Source of the DNA: Ghiorsea sp.
GTDB lineage: Bacteria; Pseudomonadota; Zetaproteobacteria; Mariprofundales; Mariprofundaceae
Reading direction: 5' to 3'
Length of the DNA: 42,557 bases
Assembly: GCA_027059605.1 (NCBI GenBank)
Contig: JALSZC010000128.1
Span: forward strand, 1 to 42,557
Positions 19,630 to 28,086 of the stretch are shown here, piece after piece. The first letter of the stretch is position 1, and every line of letters begins with the position of its first letter. The notes under the pieces are model-generated. The model was given only the letters and a program-made list of their open reading frames with translations. It did no database searches and was not told the DNA's origin. The position numbers and the translations under genes are program-made.

Positions 19630-20606
19630 TGTCTGAAAGAAAAAAAATTGTATTGATGCCACCCAACTGGCTGGGTGATGTGATTTTAGCGCAGCCTGCT
19701 CTGCGCTCCATTACAACGCAGTTTCAAGATGCAGACATACTTGTTTTTGGGCGAGCTTGGTTAAATGAGTTATTGCCTTTTCTCCACTTAGAACATGAAC
19801 AAATACAATATACTGAAATTTTACCGCAACATGCTGATATGCTTTTTTTATTTCCCAATAGCTTTCGTTCTGCGTGGCAAGCTTGGCGTTCAGGGGCAAG
19901 GCAACGAATAGGTTTTCGCAAAGATGGTCGCAGCTTGTTGCTGACACATGGCTACAAACCACGTATTAATTTAATCACACAGCATCATTTGTTTTATTAT
20001 TTGGATTTATTGCAGCAATATGGTCTTAAAACACCTTTTAAAGGTGTTGAATTAGTTGCACCTGAAGATGCTCGAACCAAGGCTGAATCTTTATTGGTAA
20101 GCAAAGGCTTGGATGCTAATAAAGTGGTTTGTGTAGCACCAGGTGCACAGTTTGGCGGAGCAAAAAGGTATCCTGCGGAGTCTTATGCGATTGTCTTAAA
20201 AAAGTTGTCAGAGCAAGGCTGGCATATTGTGGTGCTTGGTACAGATGCAGAGCGTGATATTGCAGTACAATGCCTTAAAGATGTACAAGGTAAACATTGG
20301 AATGCTGCAGGGGAAACAGTGTTGACCGAAGCTTTGCAATTGGTATCAGTCGCTAAACTTGTGTTGTGCAATGATTCAGGTTTGATGCATGTGGCAGCAG
20401 GCTTGGGGATTCCAACGGTGACCATGTTTGGTGCAACCAATCCTGATCGAACTTCCCCGTCTGGTCCTAAAGTTCAAGTCTTGTATTATCCTGCTAAGTG
20501 TAGCCCATGTTTGCAGCGAGAGTGTGATGTGCAAGGGCACCCATGTATGACGAACATTTTACCTGAGTATGTAATCGCAGCTTGCGAGGATTTTTTAAAT
20601 CCTTAA
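19629..20606 (+). CDS. waaF: Glycosyltransferase family 9, ADP-heptose:LPS heptosyltransferase II-like
   Basis: MPPNWLGDVILAQPALRSI, CVAPGAQFGGAKRYPAESYA, NDSGLMHVAAGLGIPTVTMFGATNPDRTSP. Confidence 0.82.
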   Translation: MSERKKIVLMPPNWLGDVILAQPALRSITTQFQDADILVFGRAWLNELLPFLHLEHEQIQYTEILPQHADMLFLFPNSFRSAWQAWRSGARQRIGFRKDGRSLLLTHGYKPRINLITQHHLFYYLDLLQQYGLKTPFKGVELVAPEDARTKAESLLVSKGLDANKVVCVAPGAQFGGAKRYPAESYAIVLKKLSEQGWHIVVLGTDAERDIAVQCLKDVQGKHWNAAGETVLTEALQLVSVAKLVLCNDSGLMHVAAGLGIPTVTMFGATNPDRTSPSGPKVQVLYYPAKCSPCLQRECDVQGHPCMTNILPEYVIAACEDFLNP

Positions 20607-22438
20607 CGATGTAAGGCAGTGAAAATACGCTCAGCTAATGATGTGGAGATGCCTTGTACTTCTTGCAACTGTTCCCGTGATGCTTTTTTAACACCTGCAA
20701 TTCCACCAAAATGTTGAAGTAGGGCAGTACGTTTTTTTGTGCCAATGCCTTCAATACCATCCAAACTAGAGCTAAACACAGCTTTTTTGCGCCGTTTTTG
20801 TAAATATTTACTGGCAAAACGATGTGCTTCATCGCGGATTCTAGCAATCAAAAGTAAGCAAGCATCATGTTGCCCAGGTTTGAGACCTTGTTTGAGTTGA
20901 GAAGGTGCATCATCCCATCCCGCCCATAAAGTTTCTTCACCCGTTTTGCGCTTGTCACCTTTGGCTACAGCAAGCAACTTGATATCAAGGTCAAAGTTTT
21001 GGTAAGCTTCTAAGGCAGCTTTAAGTTGTCCTTTACCTCCATCAATCAATAAAATATCAGGTTTGGGCATGTCTTTGTTTTGGATTGCGCTAAAAAAACG
21101 CGTTAATACTTGTGTCATGCCTGCATAATCATCGCCATGCAGTATGGGGTTAGTTTTATCTGCATCATCCAGCTTATATTTGCGATACAAATCCTTGCGC
21201 GCGCCATTGCTATCAGCATAAACAATGGCGGATAACATTTGTTTGCCACCCAAATGGGCATTATCGACGGCGGCAATCAATTCAGGTGTTTCTTGGAGCC
21301 CTAACATGGTTTGCAATGCTTTAAATGCAGCTTCTTGATTGTGACCACTGCGAGCAGCTAAGGTTTCCGTAGCACTGTTGATGACTTGATTTAACCACTC
21401 AAAACGGGTGCCTCGTTTAGGAAAGTAGAGTTGAATTTTTAGCTTTGGATAAAGCAGCTTAAAGATGTGTTGCAAAGGGGTGCGCTGGCTTTCATCGCAT
21501 GCTAATAGAATATGTTTTGGAGGGGTTTCTTGTCGGTAGCGTTCAATGATGAGTGATTGTAATACTTCAATATCATCAGCTTCCAATGCCTGATTGACCT
21601 TAATGGTATGTACTCCTAAATCACGCCCACCACGGCGTACACCAACGGCTGCCATTACGCCTTGGCTTCGCCGAATAATGGCGAGCACATCAGCATGTTC
21701 GGGCAAATCACTTTGTTCTGCATTGGCAAAAATGGTGCGCAGAGCGGCAATTCTGTCTCGAAGCACGGCAGCTTGTTCAAAATGTTTTTTTTCTGCGGCT
21801 TCAAGCATGTGTTGTTGCCAATCTTGTAATAATATTTGATCTTGTCCTTTGAGGAAGGCACGTGCATCGGCGGCTTGTTGTGCATATTTATCTTCACTTA
21901 CCATGCCGACGCATGGTGCAGAGCAACGCCCGATTTGATATTGCATACAAGGGCGCGAGCGGTTGCGAAAGGTGCTATCTTCACAATCTCTAAGCTGAAA
22001 AGCTTTTTGCATCAAATGAATGGTGGTGTGTACAGCTCCCGCATGGGGGAATGGCCCAAAGTATTCACCAGCAAGCTTTCTATCACCCCTATACATTTGT
22101 AAGCGCGGAAACTTTTCATCACGCAGCAAGATATAAGGGTAAGACTTGGAATCTTTAAGCAATACATTGTATCGTGGTTTGATTTGTTTAATAAGGTTGT
22201 GTTCTAGCACCAAGGCATCGGCTTCGGATGGCGTGATATTAAATTCAATATCACGAATGAGTGCTACCATAGCTTGGGTGCGCAACGAGTCCGAACGCTT
22301 TTGAAAATAAGAGCTTACACGTTTGCGTAAGTTTCTTGCTTTGCCCACGTATAACACCTTGCGCTTTTCATCCAACATTTGATAAATGCCAGGTTCAGCA
22401 GGCAATTCACTTAAAGGGCGGGGCGGTTTTATCCACAT
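20603..22438 (-). CDS. uvrC: Excinuclease ABC subunit C
   Basis: GIYQMLDEKRKVLYVGKARNLRKRV (GIY-YIG), LLIDGGKGQLKAA, C-terminal HhH. Start placed at M23 of the given ORF because the first 22 residues translate a repeat. Confidence 0.95.
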   Translation of the reverse strand: MWIKPPRPLSELPAEPGIYQMLDEKRKVLYVGKARNLRKRVSSYFQKRSDSLRTQAMVALIRDIEFNITPSEADALVLEHNLIKQIKPRYNVLLKDSKSYPYILLRDEKFPRLQMYRGDRKLAGEYFGPFPHAGAVHTTIHLMQKAFQLRDCEDSTFRNRSRPCMQYQIGRCSAPCVGMVSEDKYAQQAADARAFLKGQDQILLQDWQQHMLEAAEKKHFEQAAVLRDRIAALRTIFANAEQSDLPEHADVLAIIRRSQGVMAAVGVRRGGRDLGVHTIKVNQALEADDIEVLQSLIIERYRQETPPKHILLACDESQRTPLQHIFKLLYPKLKIQLYFPKRGTRFEWLNQVINSATETLAARSGHNQEAAFKALQTMLGLQETPELIAAVDNAHLGGKQMLSAIVYADSNGARKDLYRKYKLDDADKTNPILHGDDYAGMTQVLTRFFSAIQNKDMPKPDILLIDGGKGQLKAALEAYQNFDLDIKLLAVAKGDKRKTGEETLWAGWDDAPSQLKQGLKPGQHDACLLLIARIRDEAHRFASKYLQKRRKKAVFSSSLDGIEGIGTKKRTALLQHFGGIAGVKKASREQLQEVQGISTSLAERIFTALHR

Positions 22439-22451
22439 ACGACGACTATAT

Positions 22452-22516
22452 GTCATTCCCGCGCAGGCGGGAATCCATGATATATGAAGTGGATTCCCAA
22501 TCAAGTTGGGAATGAC
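22452..22516. repeat. Palindromic repeat upstream of uvrC
   Basis: GTCATTCCCgcgcaggcGGGAATCCAT...GGATTCCCaatcaagttGGGAATGAC, nested hairpins; half-copy at 1130-1155. Confidence 0.7.
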
Positions 22517-22540
22517 AGGGATTTATGATACTTGTTTTAT

Positions 22541-23362
22541 TCATTTAAGTGGTTGGCACCTCGGACAAAAAAAGGATGCTCTGCTACCAAGCACAACCTT
22601 TTCAATCGGGATTTTACAAATCAAACAGGGTTGTTTATCGCGCCCATACACTTTAAAGCTATGCGCGAAATAACCAGGGTTGCCATCGGCTTTGACAAAA
22701 TCGCTAATGGTGCTGCCGCCAGCTTCAATGGCTTCTGCAAGCACAGTTTTGATATGTTGGACTAATAATGCGTATTGTTTGGGTTTCAGGCTGTTCGCCA
22801 CTTGTGTTGGGTTAATACCAGCGCGAAATAAACTTTCTGAGGCATAGATATTACCCACTCCGACAACTACATGATTATCCATGATGGCTTGTTTAATGCT
22901 GGTTTTACGTGTTTTGACTGTGTCATGCAGGTAATTACCGCTAAAATCATCTAAAAGTGGCTCTGCGCCCAATTTAGCGAACCAAGGATGTTGGTCTAAA
23001 TCATTGGTATGACACAAGCCCGCATAACCAAAGCGGCGGGTGTCTCGATAGCGTAATGTATTGTCGTTTGTAAACATGAAGGTGACATGCTCATGTTTTG
23101 CCATCGCTTCATCTTGGCGTAATACATGAAATTGCCCCGTCATACCCAAATGCCAAATTAAGGTTTGTCCATTCTCGAAATGAAACAGTAAATACTTGGC
23201 GCGGCGCTGCACGCTTTGGATGCTTTGTTGCAGCAATGTTGAAAAGTCAGGCAAGGGGTAGCGTAGGTTTTTCCCACTATTAGATACAGACACCAGCTTC
23301 GCGCCTGTAATCTGCGGCCTTAAGCCGACAACTACGGTTTCAACTTCGGGAAGTTCAGGCAT
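22541..23362 (-). CDS. mutM: Formamidopyrimidine-DNA glycosylase
   Basis: MPELPEVETVVVGL N-terminus, VVVGVGNIYASESLF, C-terminal zinc finger CLICKIPIEKVVLGSRASFFCPRCQ. Confidence 0.96.
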   Translation of the reverse strand: MPELPEVETVVVGLRPQITGAKLVSVSNSGKNLRYPLPDFSTLLQQSIQSVQRRAKYLLFHFENGQTLIWHLGMTGQFHVLRQDEAMAKHEHVTFMFTNDNTLRYRDTRRFGYAGLCHTNDLDQHPWFAKLGAEPLLDDFSGNYLHDTVKTRKTSIKQAIMDNHVVVGVGNIYASESLFRAGINPTQVANSLKPKQYALLVQHIKTVLAEAIEAGGSTISDFVKADGNPGYFAHSFKVYGRDKQPCLICKIPIEKVVLGSRASFFCPRCQPLK

Positions 23363-23891
23363 GTTTATCTACCCCGTCAGCCGTTGGCTGCCACCCCTTC
23401 ACAAGCGAAGGGGAATGATGTACGTTGCCTGCGTTGTTATTCCCCTCTTTGAAGAGGGGTGCCCGTAAGGGTGGGGTGTTGGTATAAGACTGGACGATAA
23501 AATCTTCAAATTGTCGCATCACAAGTCCTATATCCTGCTTTACTTGTTTATCTTCAATGCGATACACTAACAATCCCAACCTCTGCAAATAGTTTTGTCT
23601 TGCTTCATCATAAGCACCTTTGGCATCATGACTTTCACCATCAATCTCAATCACCAAACTTAAAGACTTAATGTAAAAGTCTACAATATAATGACCAATG
23701 ATACGTTGCCTATCAAAATCAATGCCATGAAATTTCTTTTGCTGGACTTGCTGCCAAAACAAAACTTCAGATAATACACCCGCTTTGCGCAGAGCCTTGG
23801 CTTTATCTTTAAGCTTTGGGTTGCGGGGTAGGTTGGGCGTTTGGTGCTTGTAAATAGTTTTACCATGGATGGTGTATGTTGTTTGATTCAT
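23355..23891 (-). CDS. DUF559-family (Vsr-like, PD-(D/E)XK) endonuclease domain protein
   Basis: AKALRKAGVLSEVLFWQQVQQKKFHGIDFDRQRIIGHYIVDFYIKSLSLVIEIDGESH; C-terminal tail encoded by a flanking repeat. Confidence 0.88.
   Translation of the reverse strand: MNQTTYTIHGKTIYKHQTPNLPRNPKLKDKAKALRKAGVLSEVLFWQQVQQKKFHGIDFDRQRIIGHYIVDFYIKSLSLVIEIDGESHDAKGAYDEARQNYLQRLGLLVYRIEDKQVKQDIGLVMRQFEDFIVQSYTNTPPLRAPLFKEGNNNAGNVHHSPSLVKGWQPTADGVDKHA
23370..23481. repeat. 112-bp direct repeat, copy A (3' side of DUF559 gene)
   Basis: taccccgtcagccgttggctgccaccccttc...gaagaggggtgcccgtaagggtggggtgttg; about 11 mismatches to copy B by eye. Confidence 0.85.
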
Positions 23892-23899
23892 TCTGAGGC

Positions 23900-24011
23900 T
23901 ACCCCGTTAGCCGTTGGCTGCCACCCCTTCAAACTTGAAGGGGAATGATGTGAATTGTCTGCGTTGTTATTCCCCTCTTTGAAGAGGGGTGCCCGATAGG
24001 GTGGGGTGTTG
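23900..24011. repeat. 112-bp direct repeat, copy B (5' side of DUF559 gene)
   Basis: taccccgttagccgttggctgccaccccttc...gaagaggggtgcccgatagggtggggtgttg; same length and orientation as copy A. Confidence 0.85.
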
Positions 24012-24024
24012 TTTTGTTTAGACA

Positions 24025-24825
24025 TTAATCTTTAAGTGTTGCCAATACAGGGGCATGGTCGGAAAACCAAGAATCCGTATAAACTTCAATCTTCTCAAAC
24101 TTTTTAGCGATTTCAGGCGTGGCAATATGATAATCAATACGCCAGCCCACATTGTTGGCTCTGGCTTGCCCACGGTTGGACCACCACGAATATTGCTCTT
24201 TTTCAGGGTATAAAGTTCTAAATGTGTCCACAAAACCGCTTTCATCTATCAATGCATCCATCCACGCGCGTTCTTCGGGCAAAAAGCCTGAGTTTTTACG
24301 GTTGCCACGCCAGTTTTTTAAATCAATTTCTTTGTGACAGATATTCACATCCGCGCAGAGAATAAGTTCACGGCCTTCATTTTTTAAGCGATTCATCAGA
24401 GGAAGGAAACGCTCTAAAAAGCCCATTTTAATGGCTTGTCGCTCACCCGAGCTTGAGCCAGAAGGAAAATACACGCTCATAATACTTAAATTTCCAAAGT
24501 CAGCCATCACAAAACGACCTTCTGCGTCCATATCGCTCCAATCCACATCAGGGTCAATCGAACCCAAGCCAACATGCACAGCATCGGGTTTAACCCTGGA
24601 ATACAAGGCAACACCTGAATAACCTGGCTTTTCCGCGAAATGATAATAGCGAAAGTAGCCTTCAGGTTTGGCTTCTTCCGGGATTTGCGCTTCCTTGGCT
24701 TTAAGCTCTTGAATGCAAAGCACATCCACATCTTGCGTGGCAAACCAACTCCAAAAACCTTTACGTGTCGCGGCACGAATACCGTTCATATTGATGGTCA
24801 TGATTTTCTTGGGATGTTGTGACAC
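24025..24825 (-). CDS. xthA: Exodeoxyribonuclease III
   Basis: MTINMNGIRAATRKGFWSWFATQDVDVLCIQELKA, YFPSGSSSGERQ, ADVNICH, SDHAPVLATL. Confidence 0.92.
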   Translation of the reverse strand: MSQHPKKIMTINMNGIRAATRKGFWSWFATQDVDVLCIQELKAKEAQIPEEAKPEGYFRYYHFAEKPGYSGVALYSRVKPDAVHVGLGSIDPDVDWSDMDAEGRFVMADFGNLSIMSVYFPSGSSSGERQAIKMGFLERFLPLMNRLKNEGRELILCADVNICHKEIDLKNWRGNRKNSGFLPEERAWMDALIDESGFVDTFRTLYPEKEQYSWWSNRGQARANNVGWRIDYHIATPEIAKKFEKIEVYTDSWFSDHAPVLATLKD

Positions 24826-24884
24826 GATAAAGACCTCTCGTATATATTGTATCTAAGCATCAGTTACATTTAGTATACAAAAAG

Positions 24885-24914
24885 TTGCAAAAAGAAACCT
24901 TTTGTGTGTAGTAT
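24885..24914 (+). promoter_or_regulatory. Putative sigma70-type promoter for the TA pair
   Basis: TTGCAA - 18 nt - TAGTAT upstream of ATG 24944. Confidence 0.35.
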
Positions 24915-24943
24915 GACCCAACTATAAGATACAGGAGCATGTT

Positions 24944-25162
24944 ATGGCAGTTGCAATAAAACTTTCAGATGCCTTGGTGAATGATGCAAGATTGTATGCC
25001 AAAGCACAACACAGAACACCACCCAAACAAATTGAACACTGGGCAAAGCTTGGGAAAATGGCTGAAGAAAACCCAGACTTACCCTTTAATTTTATTCAAG
25101 AAGTGATGTTATCACATGGAGAAGCTGAGCAAGGAGAGCTTGAGCCTTATAAGTTTGGGTAA
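24944..25162 (+). CDS. ParD-like type II antitoxin
   Basis: MAVAIKLSDALVNDARLYAKAQHRTPPKQIEHWAKLGKMAEENPDLP; small, upstream of RelE/ParE-type toxin. Confidence 0.78.
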   Translation: MAVAIKLSDALVNDARLYAKAQHRTPPKQIEHWAKLGKMAEENPDLPFNFIQEVMLSHGEAEQGELEPYKFG

Positions 25163-25175
25163 GTGTTAAATCAGT

Positions 25176-25448
25176 ATGCAGGTTTTACAAACACCACGCT
25201 TTTCGAAACAACTCAAAAAGCTTAAACCAAATCAAAAAATAGCCTTAGATGAAGCTGTAAAGACGATTGTGGATAGCCCTTTGATTGGCACACAAAAATG
25301 TGGTGATTTAAGCTTTTTACGAGTATATAAATTTACGATGCTCAAACAACAGGCTTTGCTAGCTTATACTTACGATGATGAGGAAATTATCATCACCTTG
25401 TTGGCAGTCGGCGCGCATGAAAACTTTTATCGGGATTTGAAAAGATAA
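25176..25448 (+). CDS. RelE/ParE-superfamily toxin
   Basis: LQTPRFSKQLKKLKPNQKIALDEAVKTI...LLAYTYDDEEIIITLLAVGAHENFYRDLKR. Confidence 0.82.
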   Translation: MQVLQTPRFSKQLKKLKPNQKIALDEAVKTIVDSPLIGTQKCGDLSFLRVYKFTMLKQQALLAYTYDDEEIIITLLAVGAHENFYRDLKR

Positions 25449-25511
25449 TATACAGTTTTGCTCTGTTATGGTTATGCCTTTTGTGCACTGTAAGAAGGCT
25501 CCATGGCATCT

Positions 25512-26075
25512 TTATTTTAATTTTTCTAACTCTTTTCGTGCCTCTGGGGTCAATATAACACTCATTATATTAACATCATTTGTATCTTTAAACCCTAGGT
25601 CTTCCCGTAAAGCCTTAATAAATACATCGGCATCATTTATTAGGTGAAAATTATTATTTACGTTACTTTCAATAAGCTTGGCATCAAATTCCAAATACTT
25701 TTTAATTAACTGATCACTGCCCCAGTTCATTAACCCTTTTTTAAATGACATCATTTCTTGTTCTACCTTACGGCTTAATCCATTTTTCCCTTTTTTGATT
25801 TCACTTATAATTTCAAAGTATGAATTATAAAAGTGTTCAAACACTTTTTGTTTTTCTTTTAGTATATGTAGATTATACTCTCTTTCCTTAGCTTTTTTAT
25901 TGTTAATGGAAACAGTTAAAACTGAGGTGAAAGCTGCAACAATAACAGCAACAATTCCTAATATTGATATTCGAGAGTTAAGGTCGGTTACGAAAAATAC
26001 TCCCCATACTAAAAAACCTACTAATAGTAAAAAAAGGAAAAGCATCCAAAGTTTCGATAGGTTATCATTTTCCAT
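25512..26075 (-). CDS. Membrane protein of unknown function (two N-terminal TMs, charged helical C-terminal part)
   Basis: LWMLFLFLLLVGFLVWGVFFV and ISILGIVAVIVAAFTSVLTVSI, followed by a KEREYNLHILKEKQKVFEHFYNSYFEI helix. Confidence 0.65.
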   Translation of the reverse strand: MENDNLSKLWMLFLFLLLVGFLVWGVFFVTDLNSRISILGIVAVIVAAFTSVLTVSINNKKAKEREYNLHILKEKQKVFEHFYNSYFEIISEIKKGKNGLSRKVEQEMMSFKKGLMNWGSDQLIKKYLEFDAKLIESNVNNNFHLINDADVFIKALREDLGFKDTNDVNIMSVILTPEARKELEKLK

Positions 26076-26129
26076 ACTTTAGCACCTCAGCTTATTAAGA
26101 ATTAAATCTTGTCATTTTTATGTTAATAA

Positions 26130-26759
26130 TTACTCATGTTTCCAAGCTTTGATTTTCTCAATGCAATCTTCAAGTGAATGAATATCTTTGGTTTCAGGGA
26201 TAAACACGGATAAGCGGCGGGTTTCTAGATGGGTTAACCAGCCTGCAATGAATTGAAGGTAAAGTTCATCCATCTTTTCAGTGTTTTGGGCAGCTTGTTT
26301 GCCAATAAAAGCTTCGGATGAAGCAATTTCACCACGCACGGCAATATCTGGGTTGGCAATAATGGGTGTTTCATCGCTGTTTAGCATACGAAAGTTGCCT
26401 GCAAGGTCGATATACAGTAACCAAGGTTTGCCCACTTTGGCTTGGGCGATGACGTTTATCATTTGCGCCTTATCAGGGATAGGGGCAGGGGATAAGCGAT
26501 GCACGGTGACATACGATAAAATACCGCTTACAAAAAAATCAAACAACCTGACTTTACCCTTTGCTTTTAAACCTGTTTCTTTGTCTTCAACCAAGCGAAC
26601 ATTAATCCAATTGCTGACTTCTTTTTTATCTGTGAGCTTGGCATCATGTTCTTTTAAAGGTTCACCTGGTGTACATCTGCGCCAAGTGCCATCATCTTGT
26701 AATCGCCATGCTTTTTTGCCAACTTGAGGCATTGCGCCTACGGAAAAGAATAATTTCAT
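26130..26759 (-). CDS. Protein of unknown function, downstream of rnd
   Basis: Long ORF with good coding character (MKLFFSVGAMPQVGKKAWRLQDDGTWRRCTPGEPLKEHDAKLTDKKEVSNWINVRLV...). Start placed at internal Met because the ORF-track start overlaps the rnd end. Confidence 0.7.
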   Translation of the reverse strand: MKLFFSVGAMPQVGKKAWRLQDDGTWRRCTPGEPLKEHDAKLTDKKEVSNWINVRLVEDKETGLKAKGKVRLFDFFVSGILSYVTVHRLSPAPIPDKAQMINVIAQAKVGKPWLLYIDLAGNFRMLNSDETPIIANPDIAVRGEIASSEAFIGKQAAQNTEKMDELYLQFIAGWLTHLETRRLSVFIPETKDIHSLEDCIEKIKAWKHE

Positions 26760-26769
26760 TTGATGACCT

Positions 26770-27981
26770 CTATGCTGTGGTATTTTCTTTATAATCATCA
26801 ATCACAGGTAAACCTGTGTTGGGGTTAAGGCGCAAACAAATTTCACCGCGTAACAGTTGTAACAAAGCATTACCCACCAACTCGGCACGCCAGCCTTGCA
26901 AACATGGCAACTCAGGCGGTTCACCTTGCGGTTTATTGCCCCAAGAAGCGAGGACAGAAAGCTCAGATTTGTTGGCAAGAATTGTCGATGAAATACTGGC
27001 TTCATCAGCTTTAAGGCGAAGTAGGGTGTCAAGCAATTCTAGGCGTAAATCTGTGCCTGAGGTGTTGCTTTTGCGCGATGAAAGTTTGGGTCTATCTTCT
27101 TCGGGGCAATCCATGCCTTTTTGCCAAAGTTTGAGCCATGTTTCACCAAAACGGCGAATGACACCTTCATTGAGACCACGCATACGTTTCATGACATCAA
27201 TGTTTAAAGTGTCCCGTTTGGCAATTTCAATCAAAGGTTCATCGGCAATCAAACGACGGCGTGGTATATCTTTCTTTTGTGCTTGCTCTTCACGCCATAT
27301 TGCAAGCTCTCTTAGAATCGCCAAATGCTTGGGTTTAAGTTTGTTCACACCTTTAACCCGCCAAAAAACTTCATTCTTATCAATGTGATAAGTGTCTGGG
27401 TTGGTGAGTGTAGCTTGTTCTTCATCCAACCATGTGCTGCGTTTTTTAGCTTGTAACTCTTCTTTGAGTGCTTGGTAAATGGGCATCAAATAAATGACAT
27501 CATCAGCCGCATATTTTAATTGCTGTTTGGTTAAAGGGCGGCGCAACCAATCGCTAAATGACTCACCTTTAGCCAAGGCTTTTTTGGTGATGCGTTGTAC
27601 CAAATTGCCAAATCCTACTTGCTGACCATAGCCCAATAGTGCAGCAGCTATTTGGGTATCAAACATGGGCAGTGGTAATGCGCCTGCGTGTTCCAAGATG
27701 ATTTCAAGGTCTTGGCGACCTGCGTGGAAAACTTTAAGAATGTTGGGGTCGATGATGATGTCCCAAAGGGGTTTTAAATCTTTGATGGCAACAGGGTCAA
27801 TAATATAAACACCATCATGACTGCCGACTTGTAGCAGGGCAAATTTGGGGTAATAGGTCTTTTCACGGTGAAATTCAGTGTCCACATACAAGACTTTGGC
27901 TTGTTTTAAAACCTCACAAGCAGGAATCAGTGCTTGGGGTGTATCAATGAATTGGTAAGTTGAAGAATCAGTCATGGGCAC
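26770..27981 (-). CDS. rnd: Ribonuclease D
   Basis: VLYVDTEFHREKTYYPKFALLQV, VFHAGRQDLEIIL, LKYAADDVIYLMPIY; HRDC region. Confidence 0.93.
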   Translation of the reverse strand: MPMTDSSTYQFIDTPQALIPACEVLKQAKVLYVDTEFHREKTYYPKFALLQVGSHDGVYIIDPVAIKDLKPLWDIIIDPNILKVFHAGRQDLEIILEHAGALPLPMFDTQIAAALLGYGQQVGFGNLVQRITKKALAKGESFSDWLRRPLTKQQLKYAADDVIYLMPIYQALKEELQAKKRSTWLDEEQATLTNPDTYHIDKNEVFWRVKGVNKLKPKHLAILRELAIWREEQAQKKDIPRRRLIADEPLIEIAKRDTLNIDVMKRMRGLNEGVIRRFGETWLKLWQKGMDCPEEDRPKLSSRKSNTSGTDLRLELLDTLLRLKADEASISSTILANKSELSVLASWGNKPQGEPPELPCLQGWRAELVGNALLQLLRGEICLRLNPNTGLPVIDDYKENTTA

Positions 27982-28086
27982 AGCCTAGTCAGAGAATACT
28001 TAAAAGTCAGCTTGCAGTCAGGCAAGGCATTGTTAGGTTGCGGTGCATTAGATTTTGAAGCGTGTTTTATTATTGGAGTATTGGTT

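Noticed and set aside
22439-22504. N-terminal extension of uvrC (MIGNPLHISWIPACAGMTYSRR)
   Set aside because: Translation of a palindromic repeat; the conserved UvrC N-terminus begins at 22438.
23370-24011. CRISPR-like array from the repeated hairpin sequences
   Set aside because: Only two 112-bp copies separated by a protein-coding gene; no short regular repeats with spacers and no cas genes.
28012-28086. Upstream extensions of aspS (28012), dapF (32659), hisA (38805) and hldC (37606)
   Set aside because: Known family N-termini start at internal codons 28087, 32719, 38898 and about 37690; the extensions are unconserved-looking or overlap other genes.
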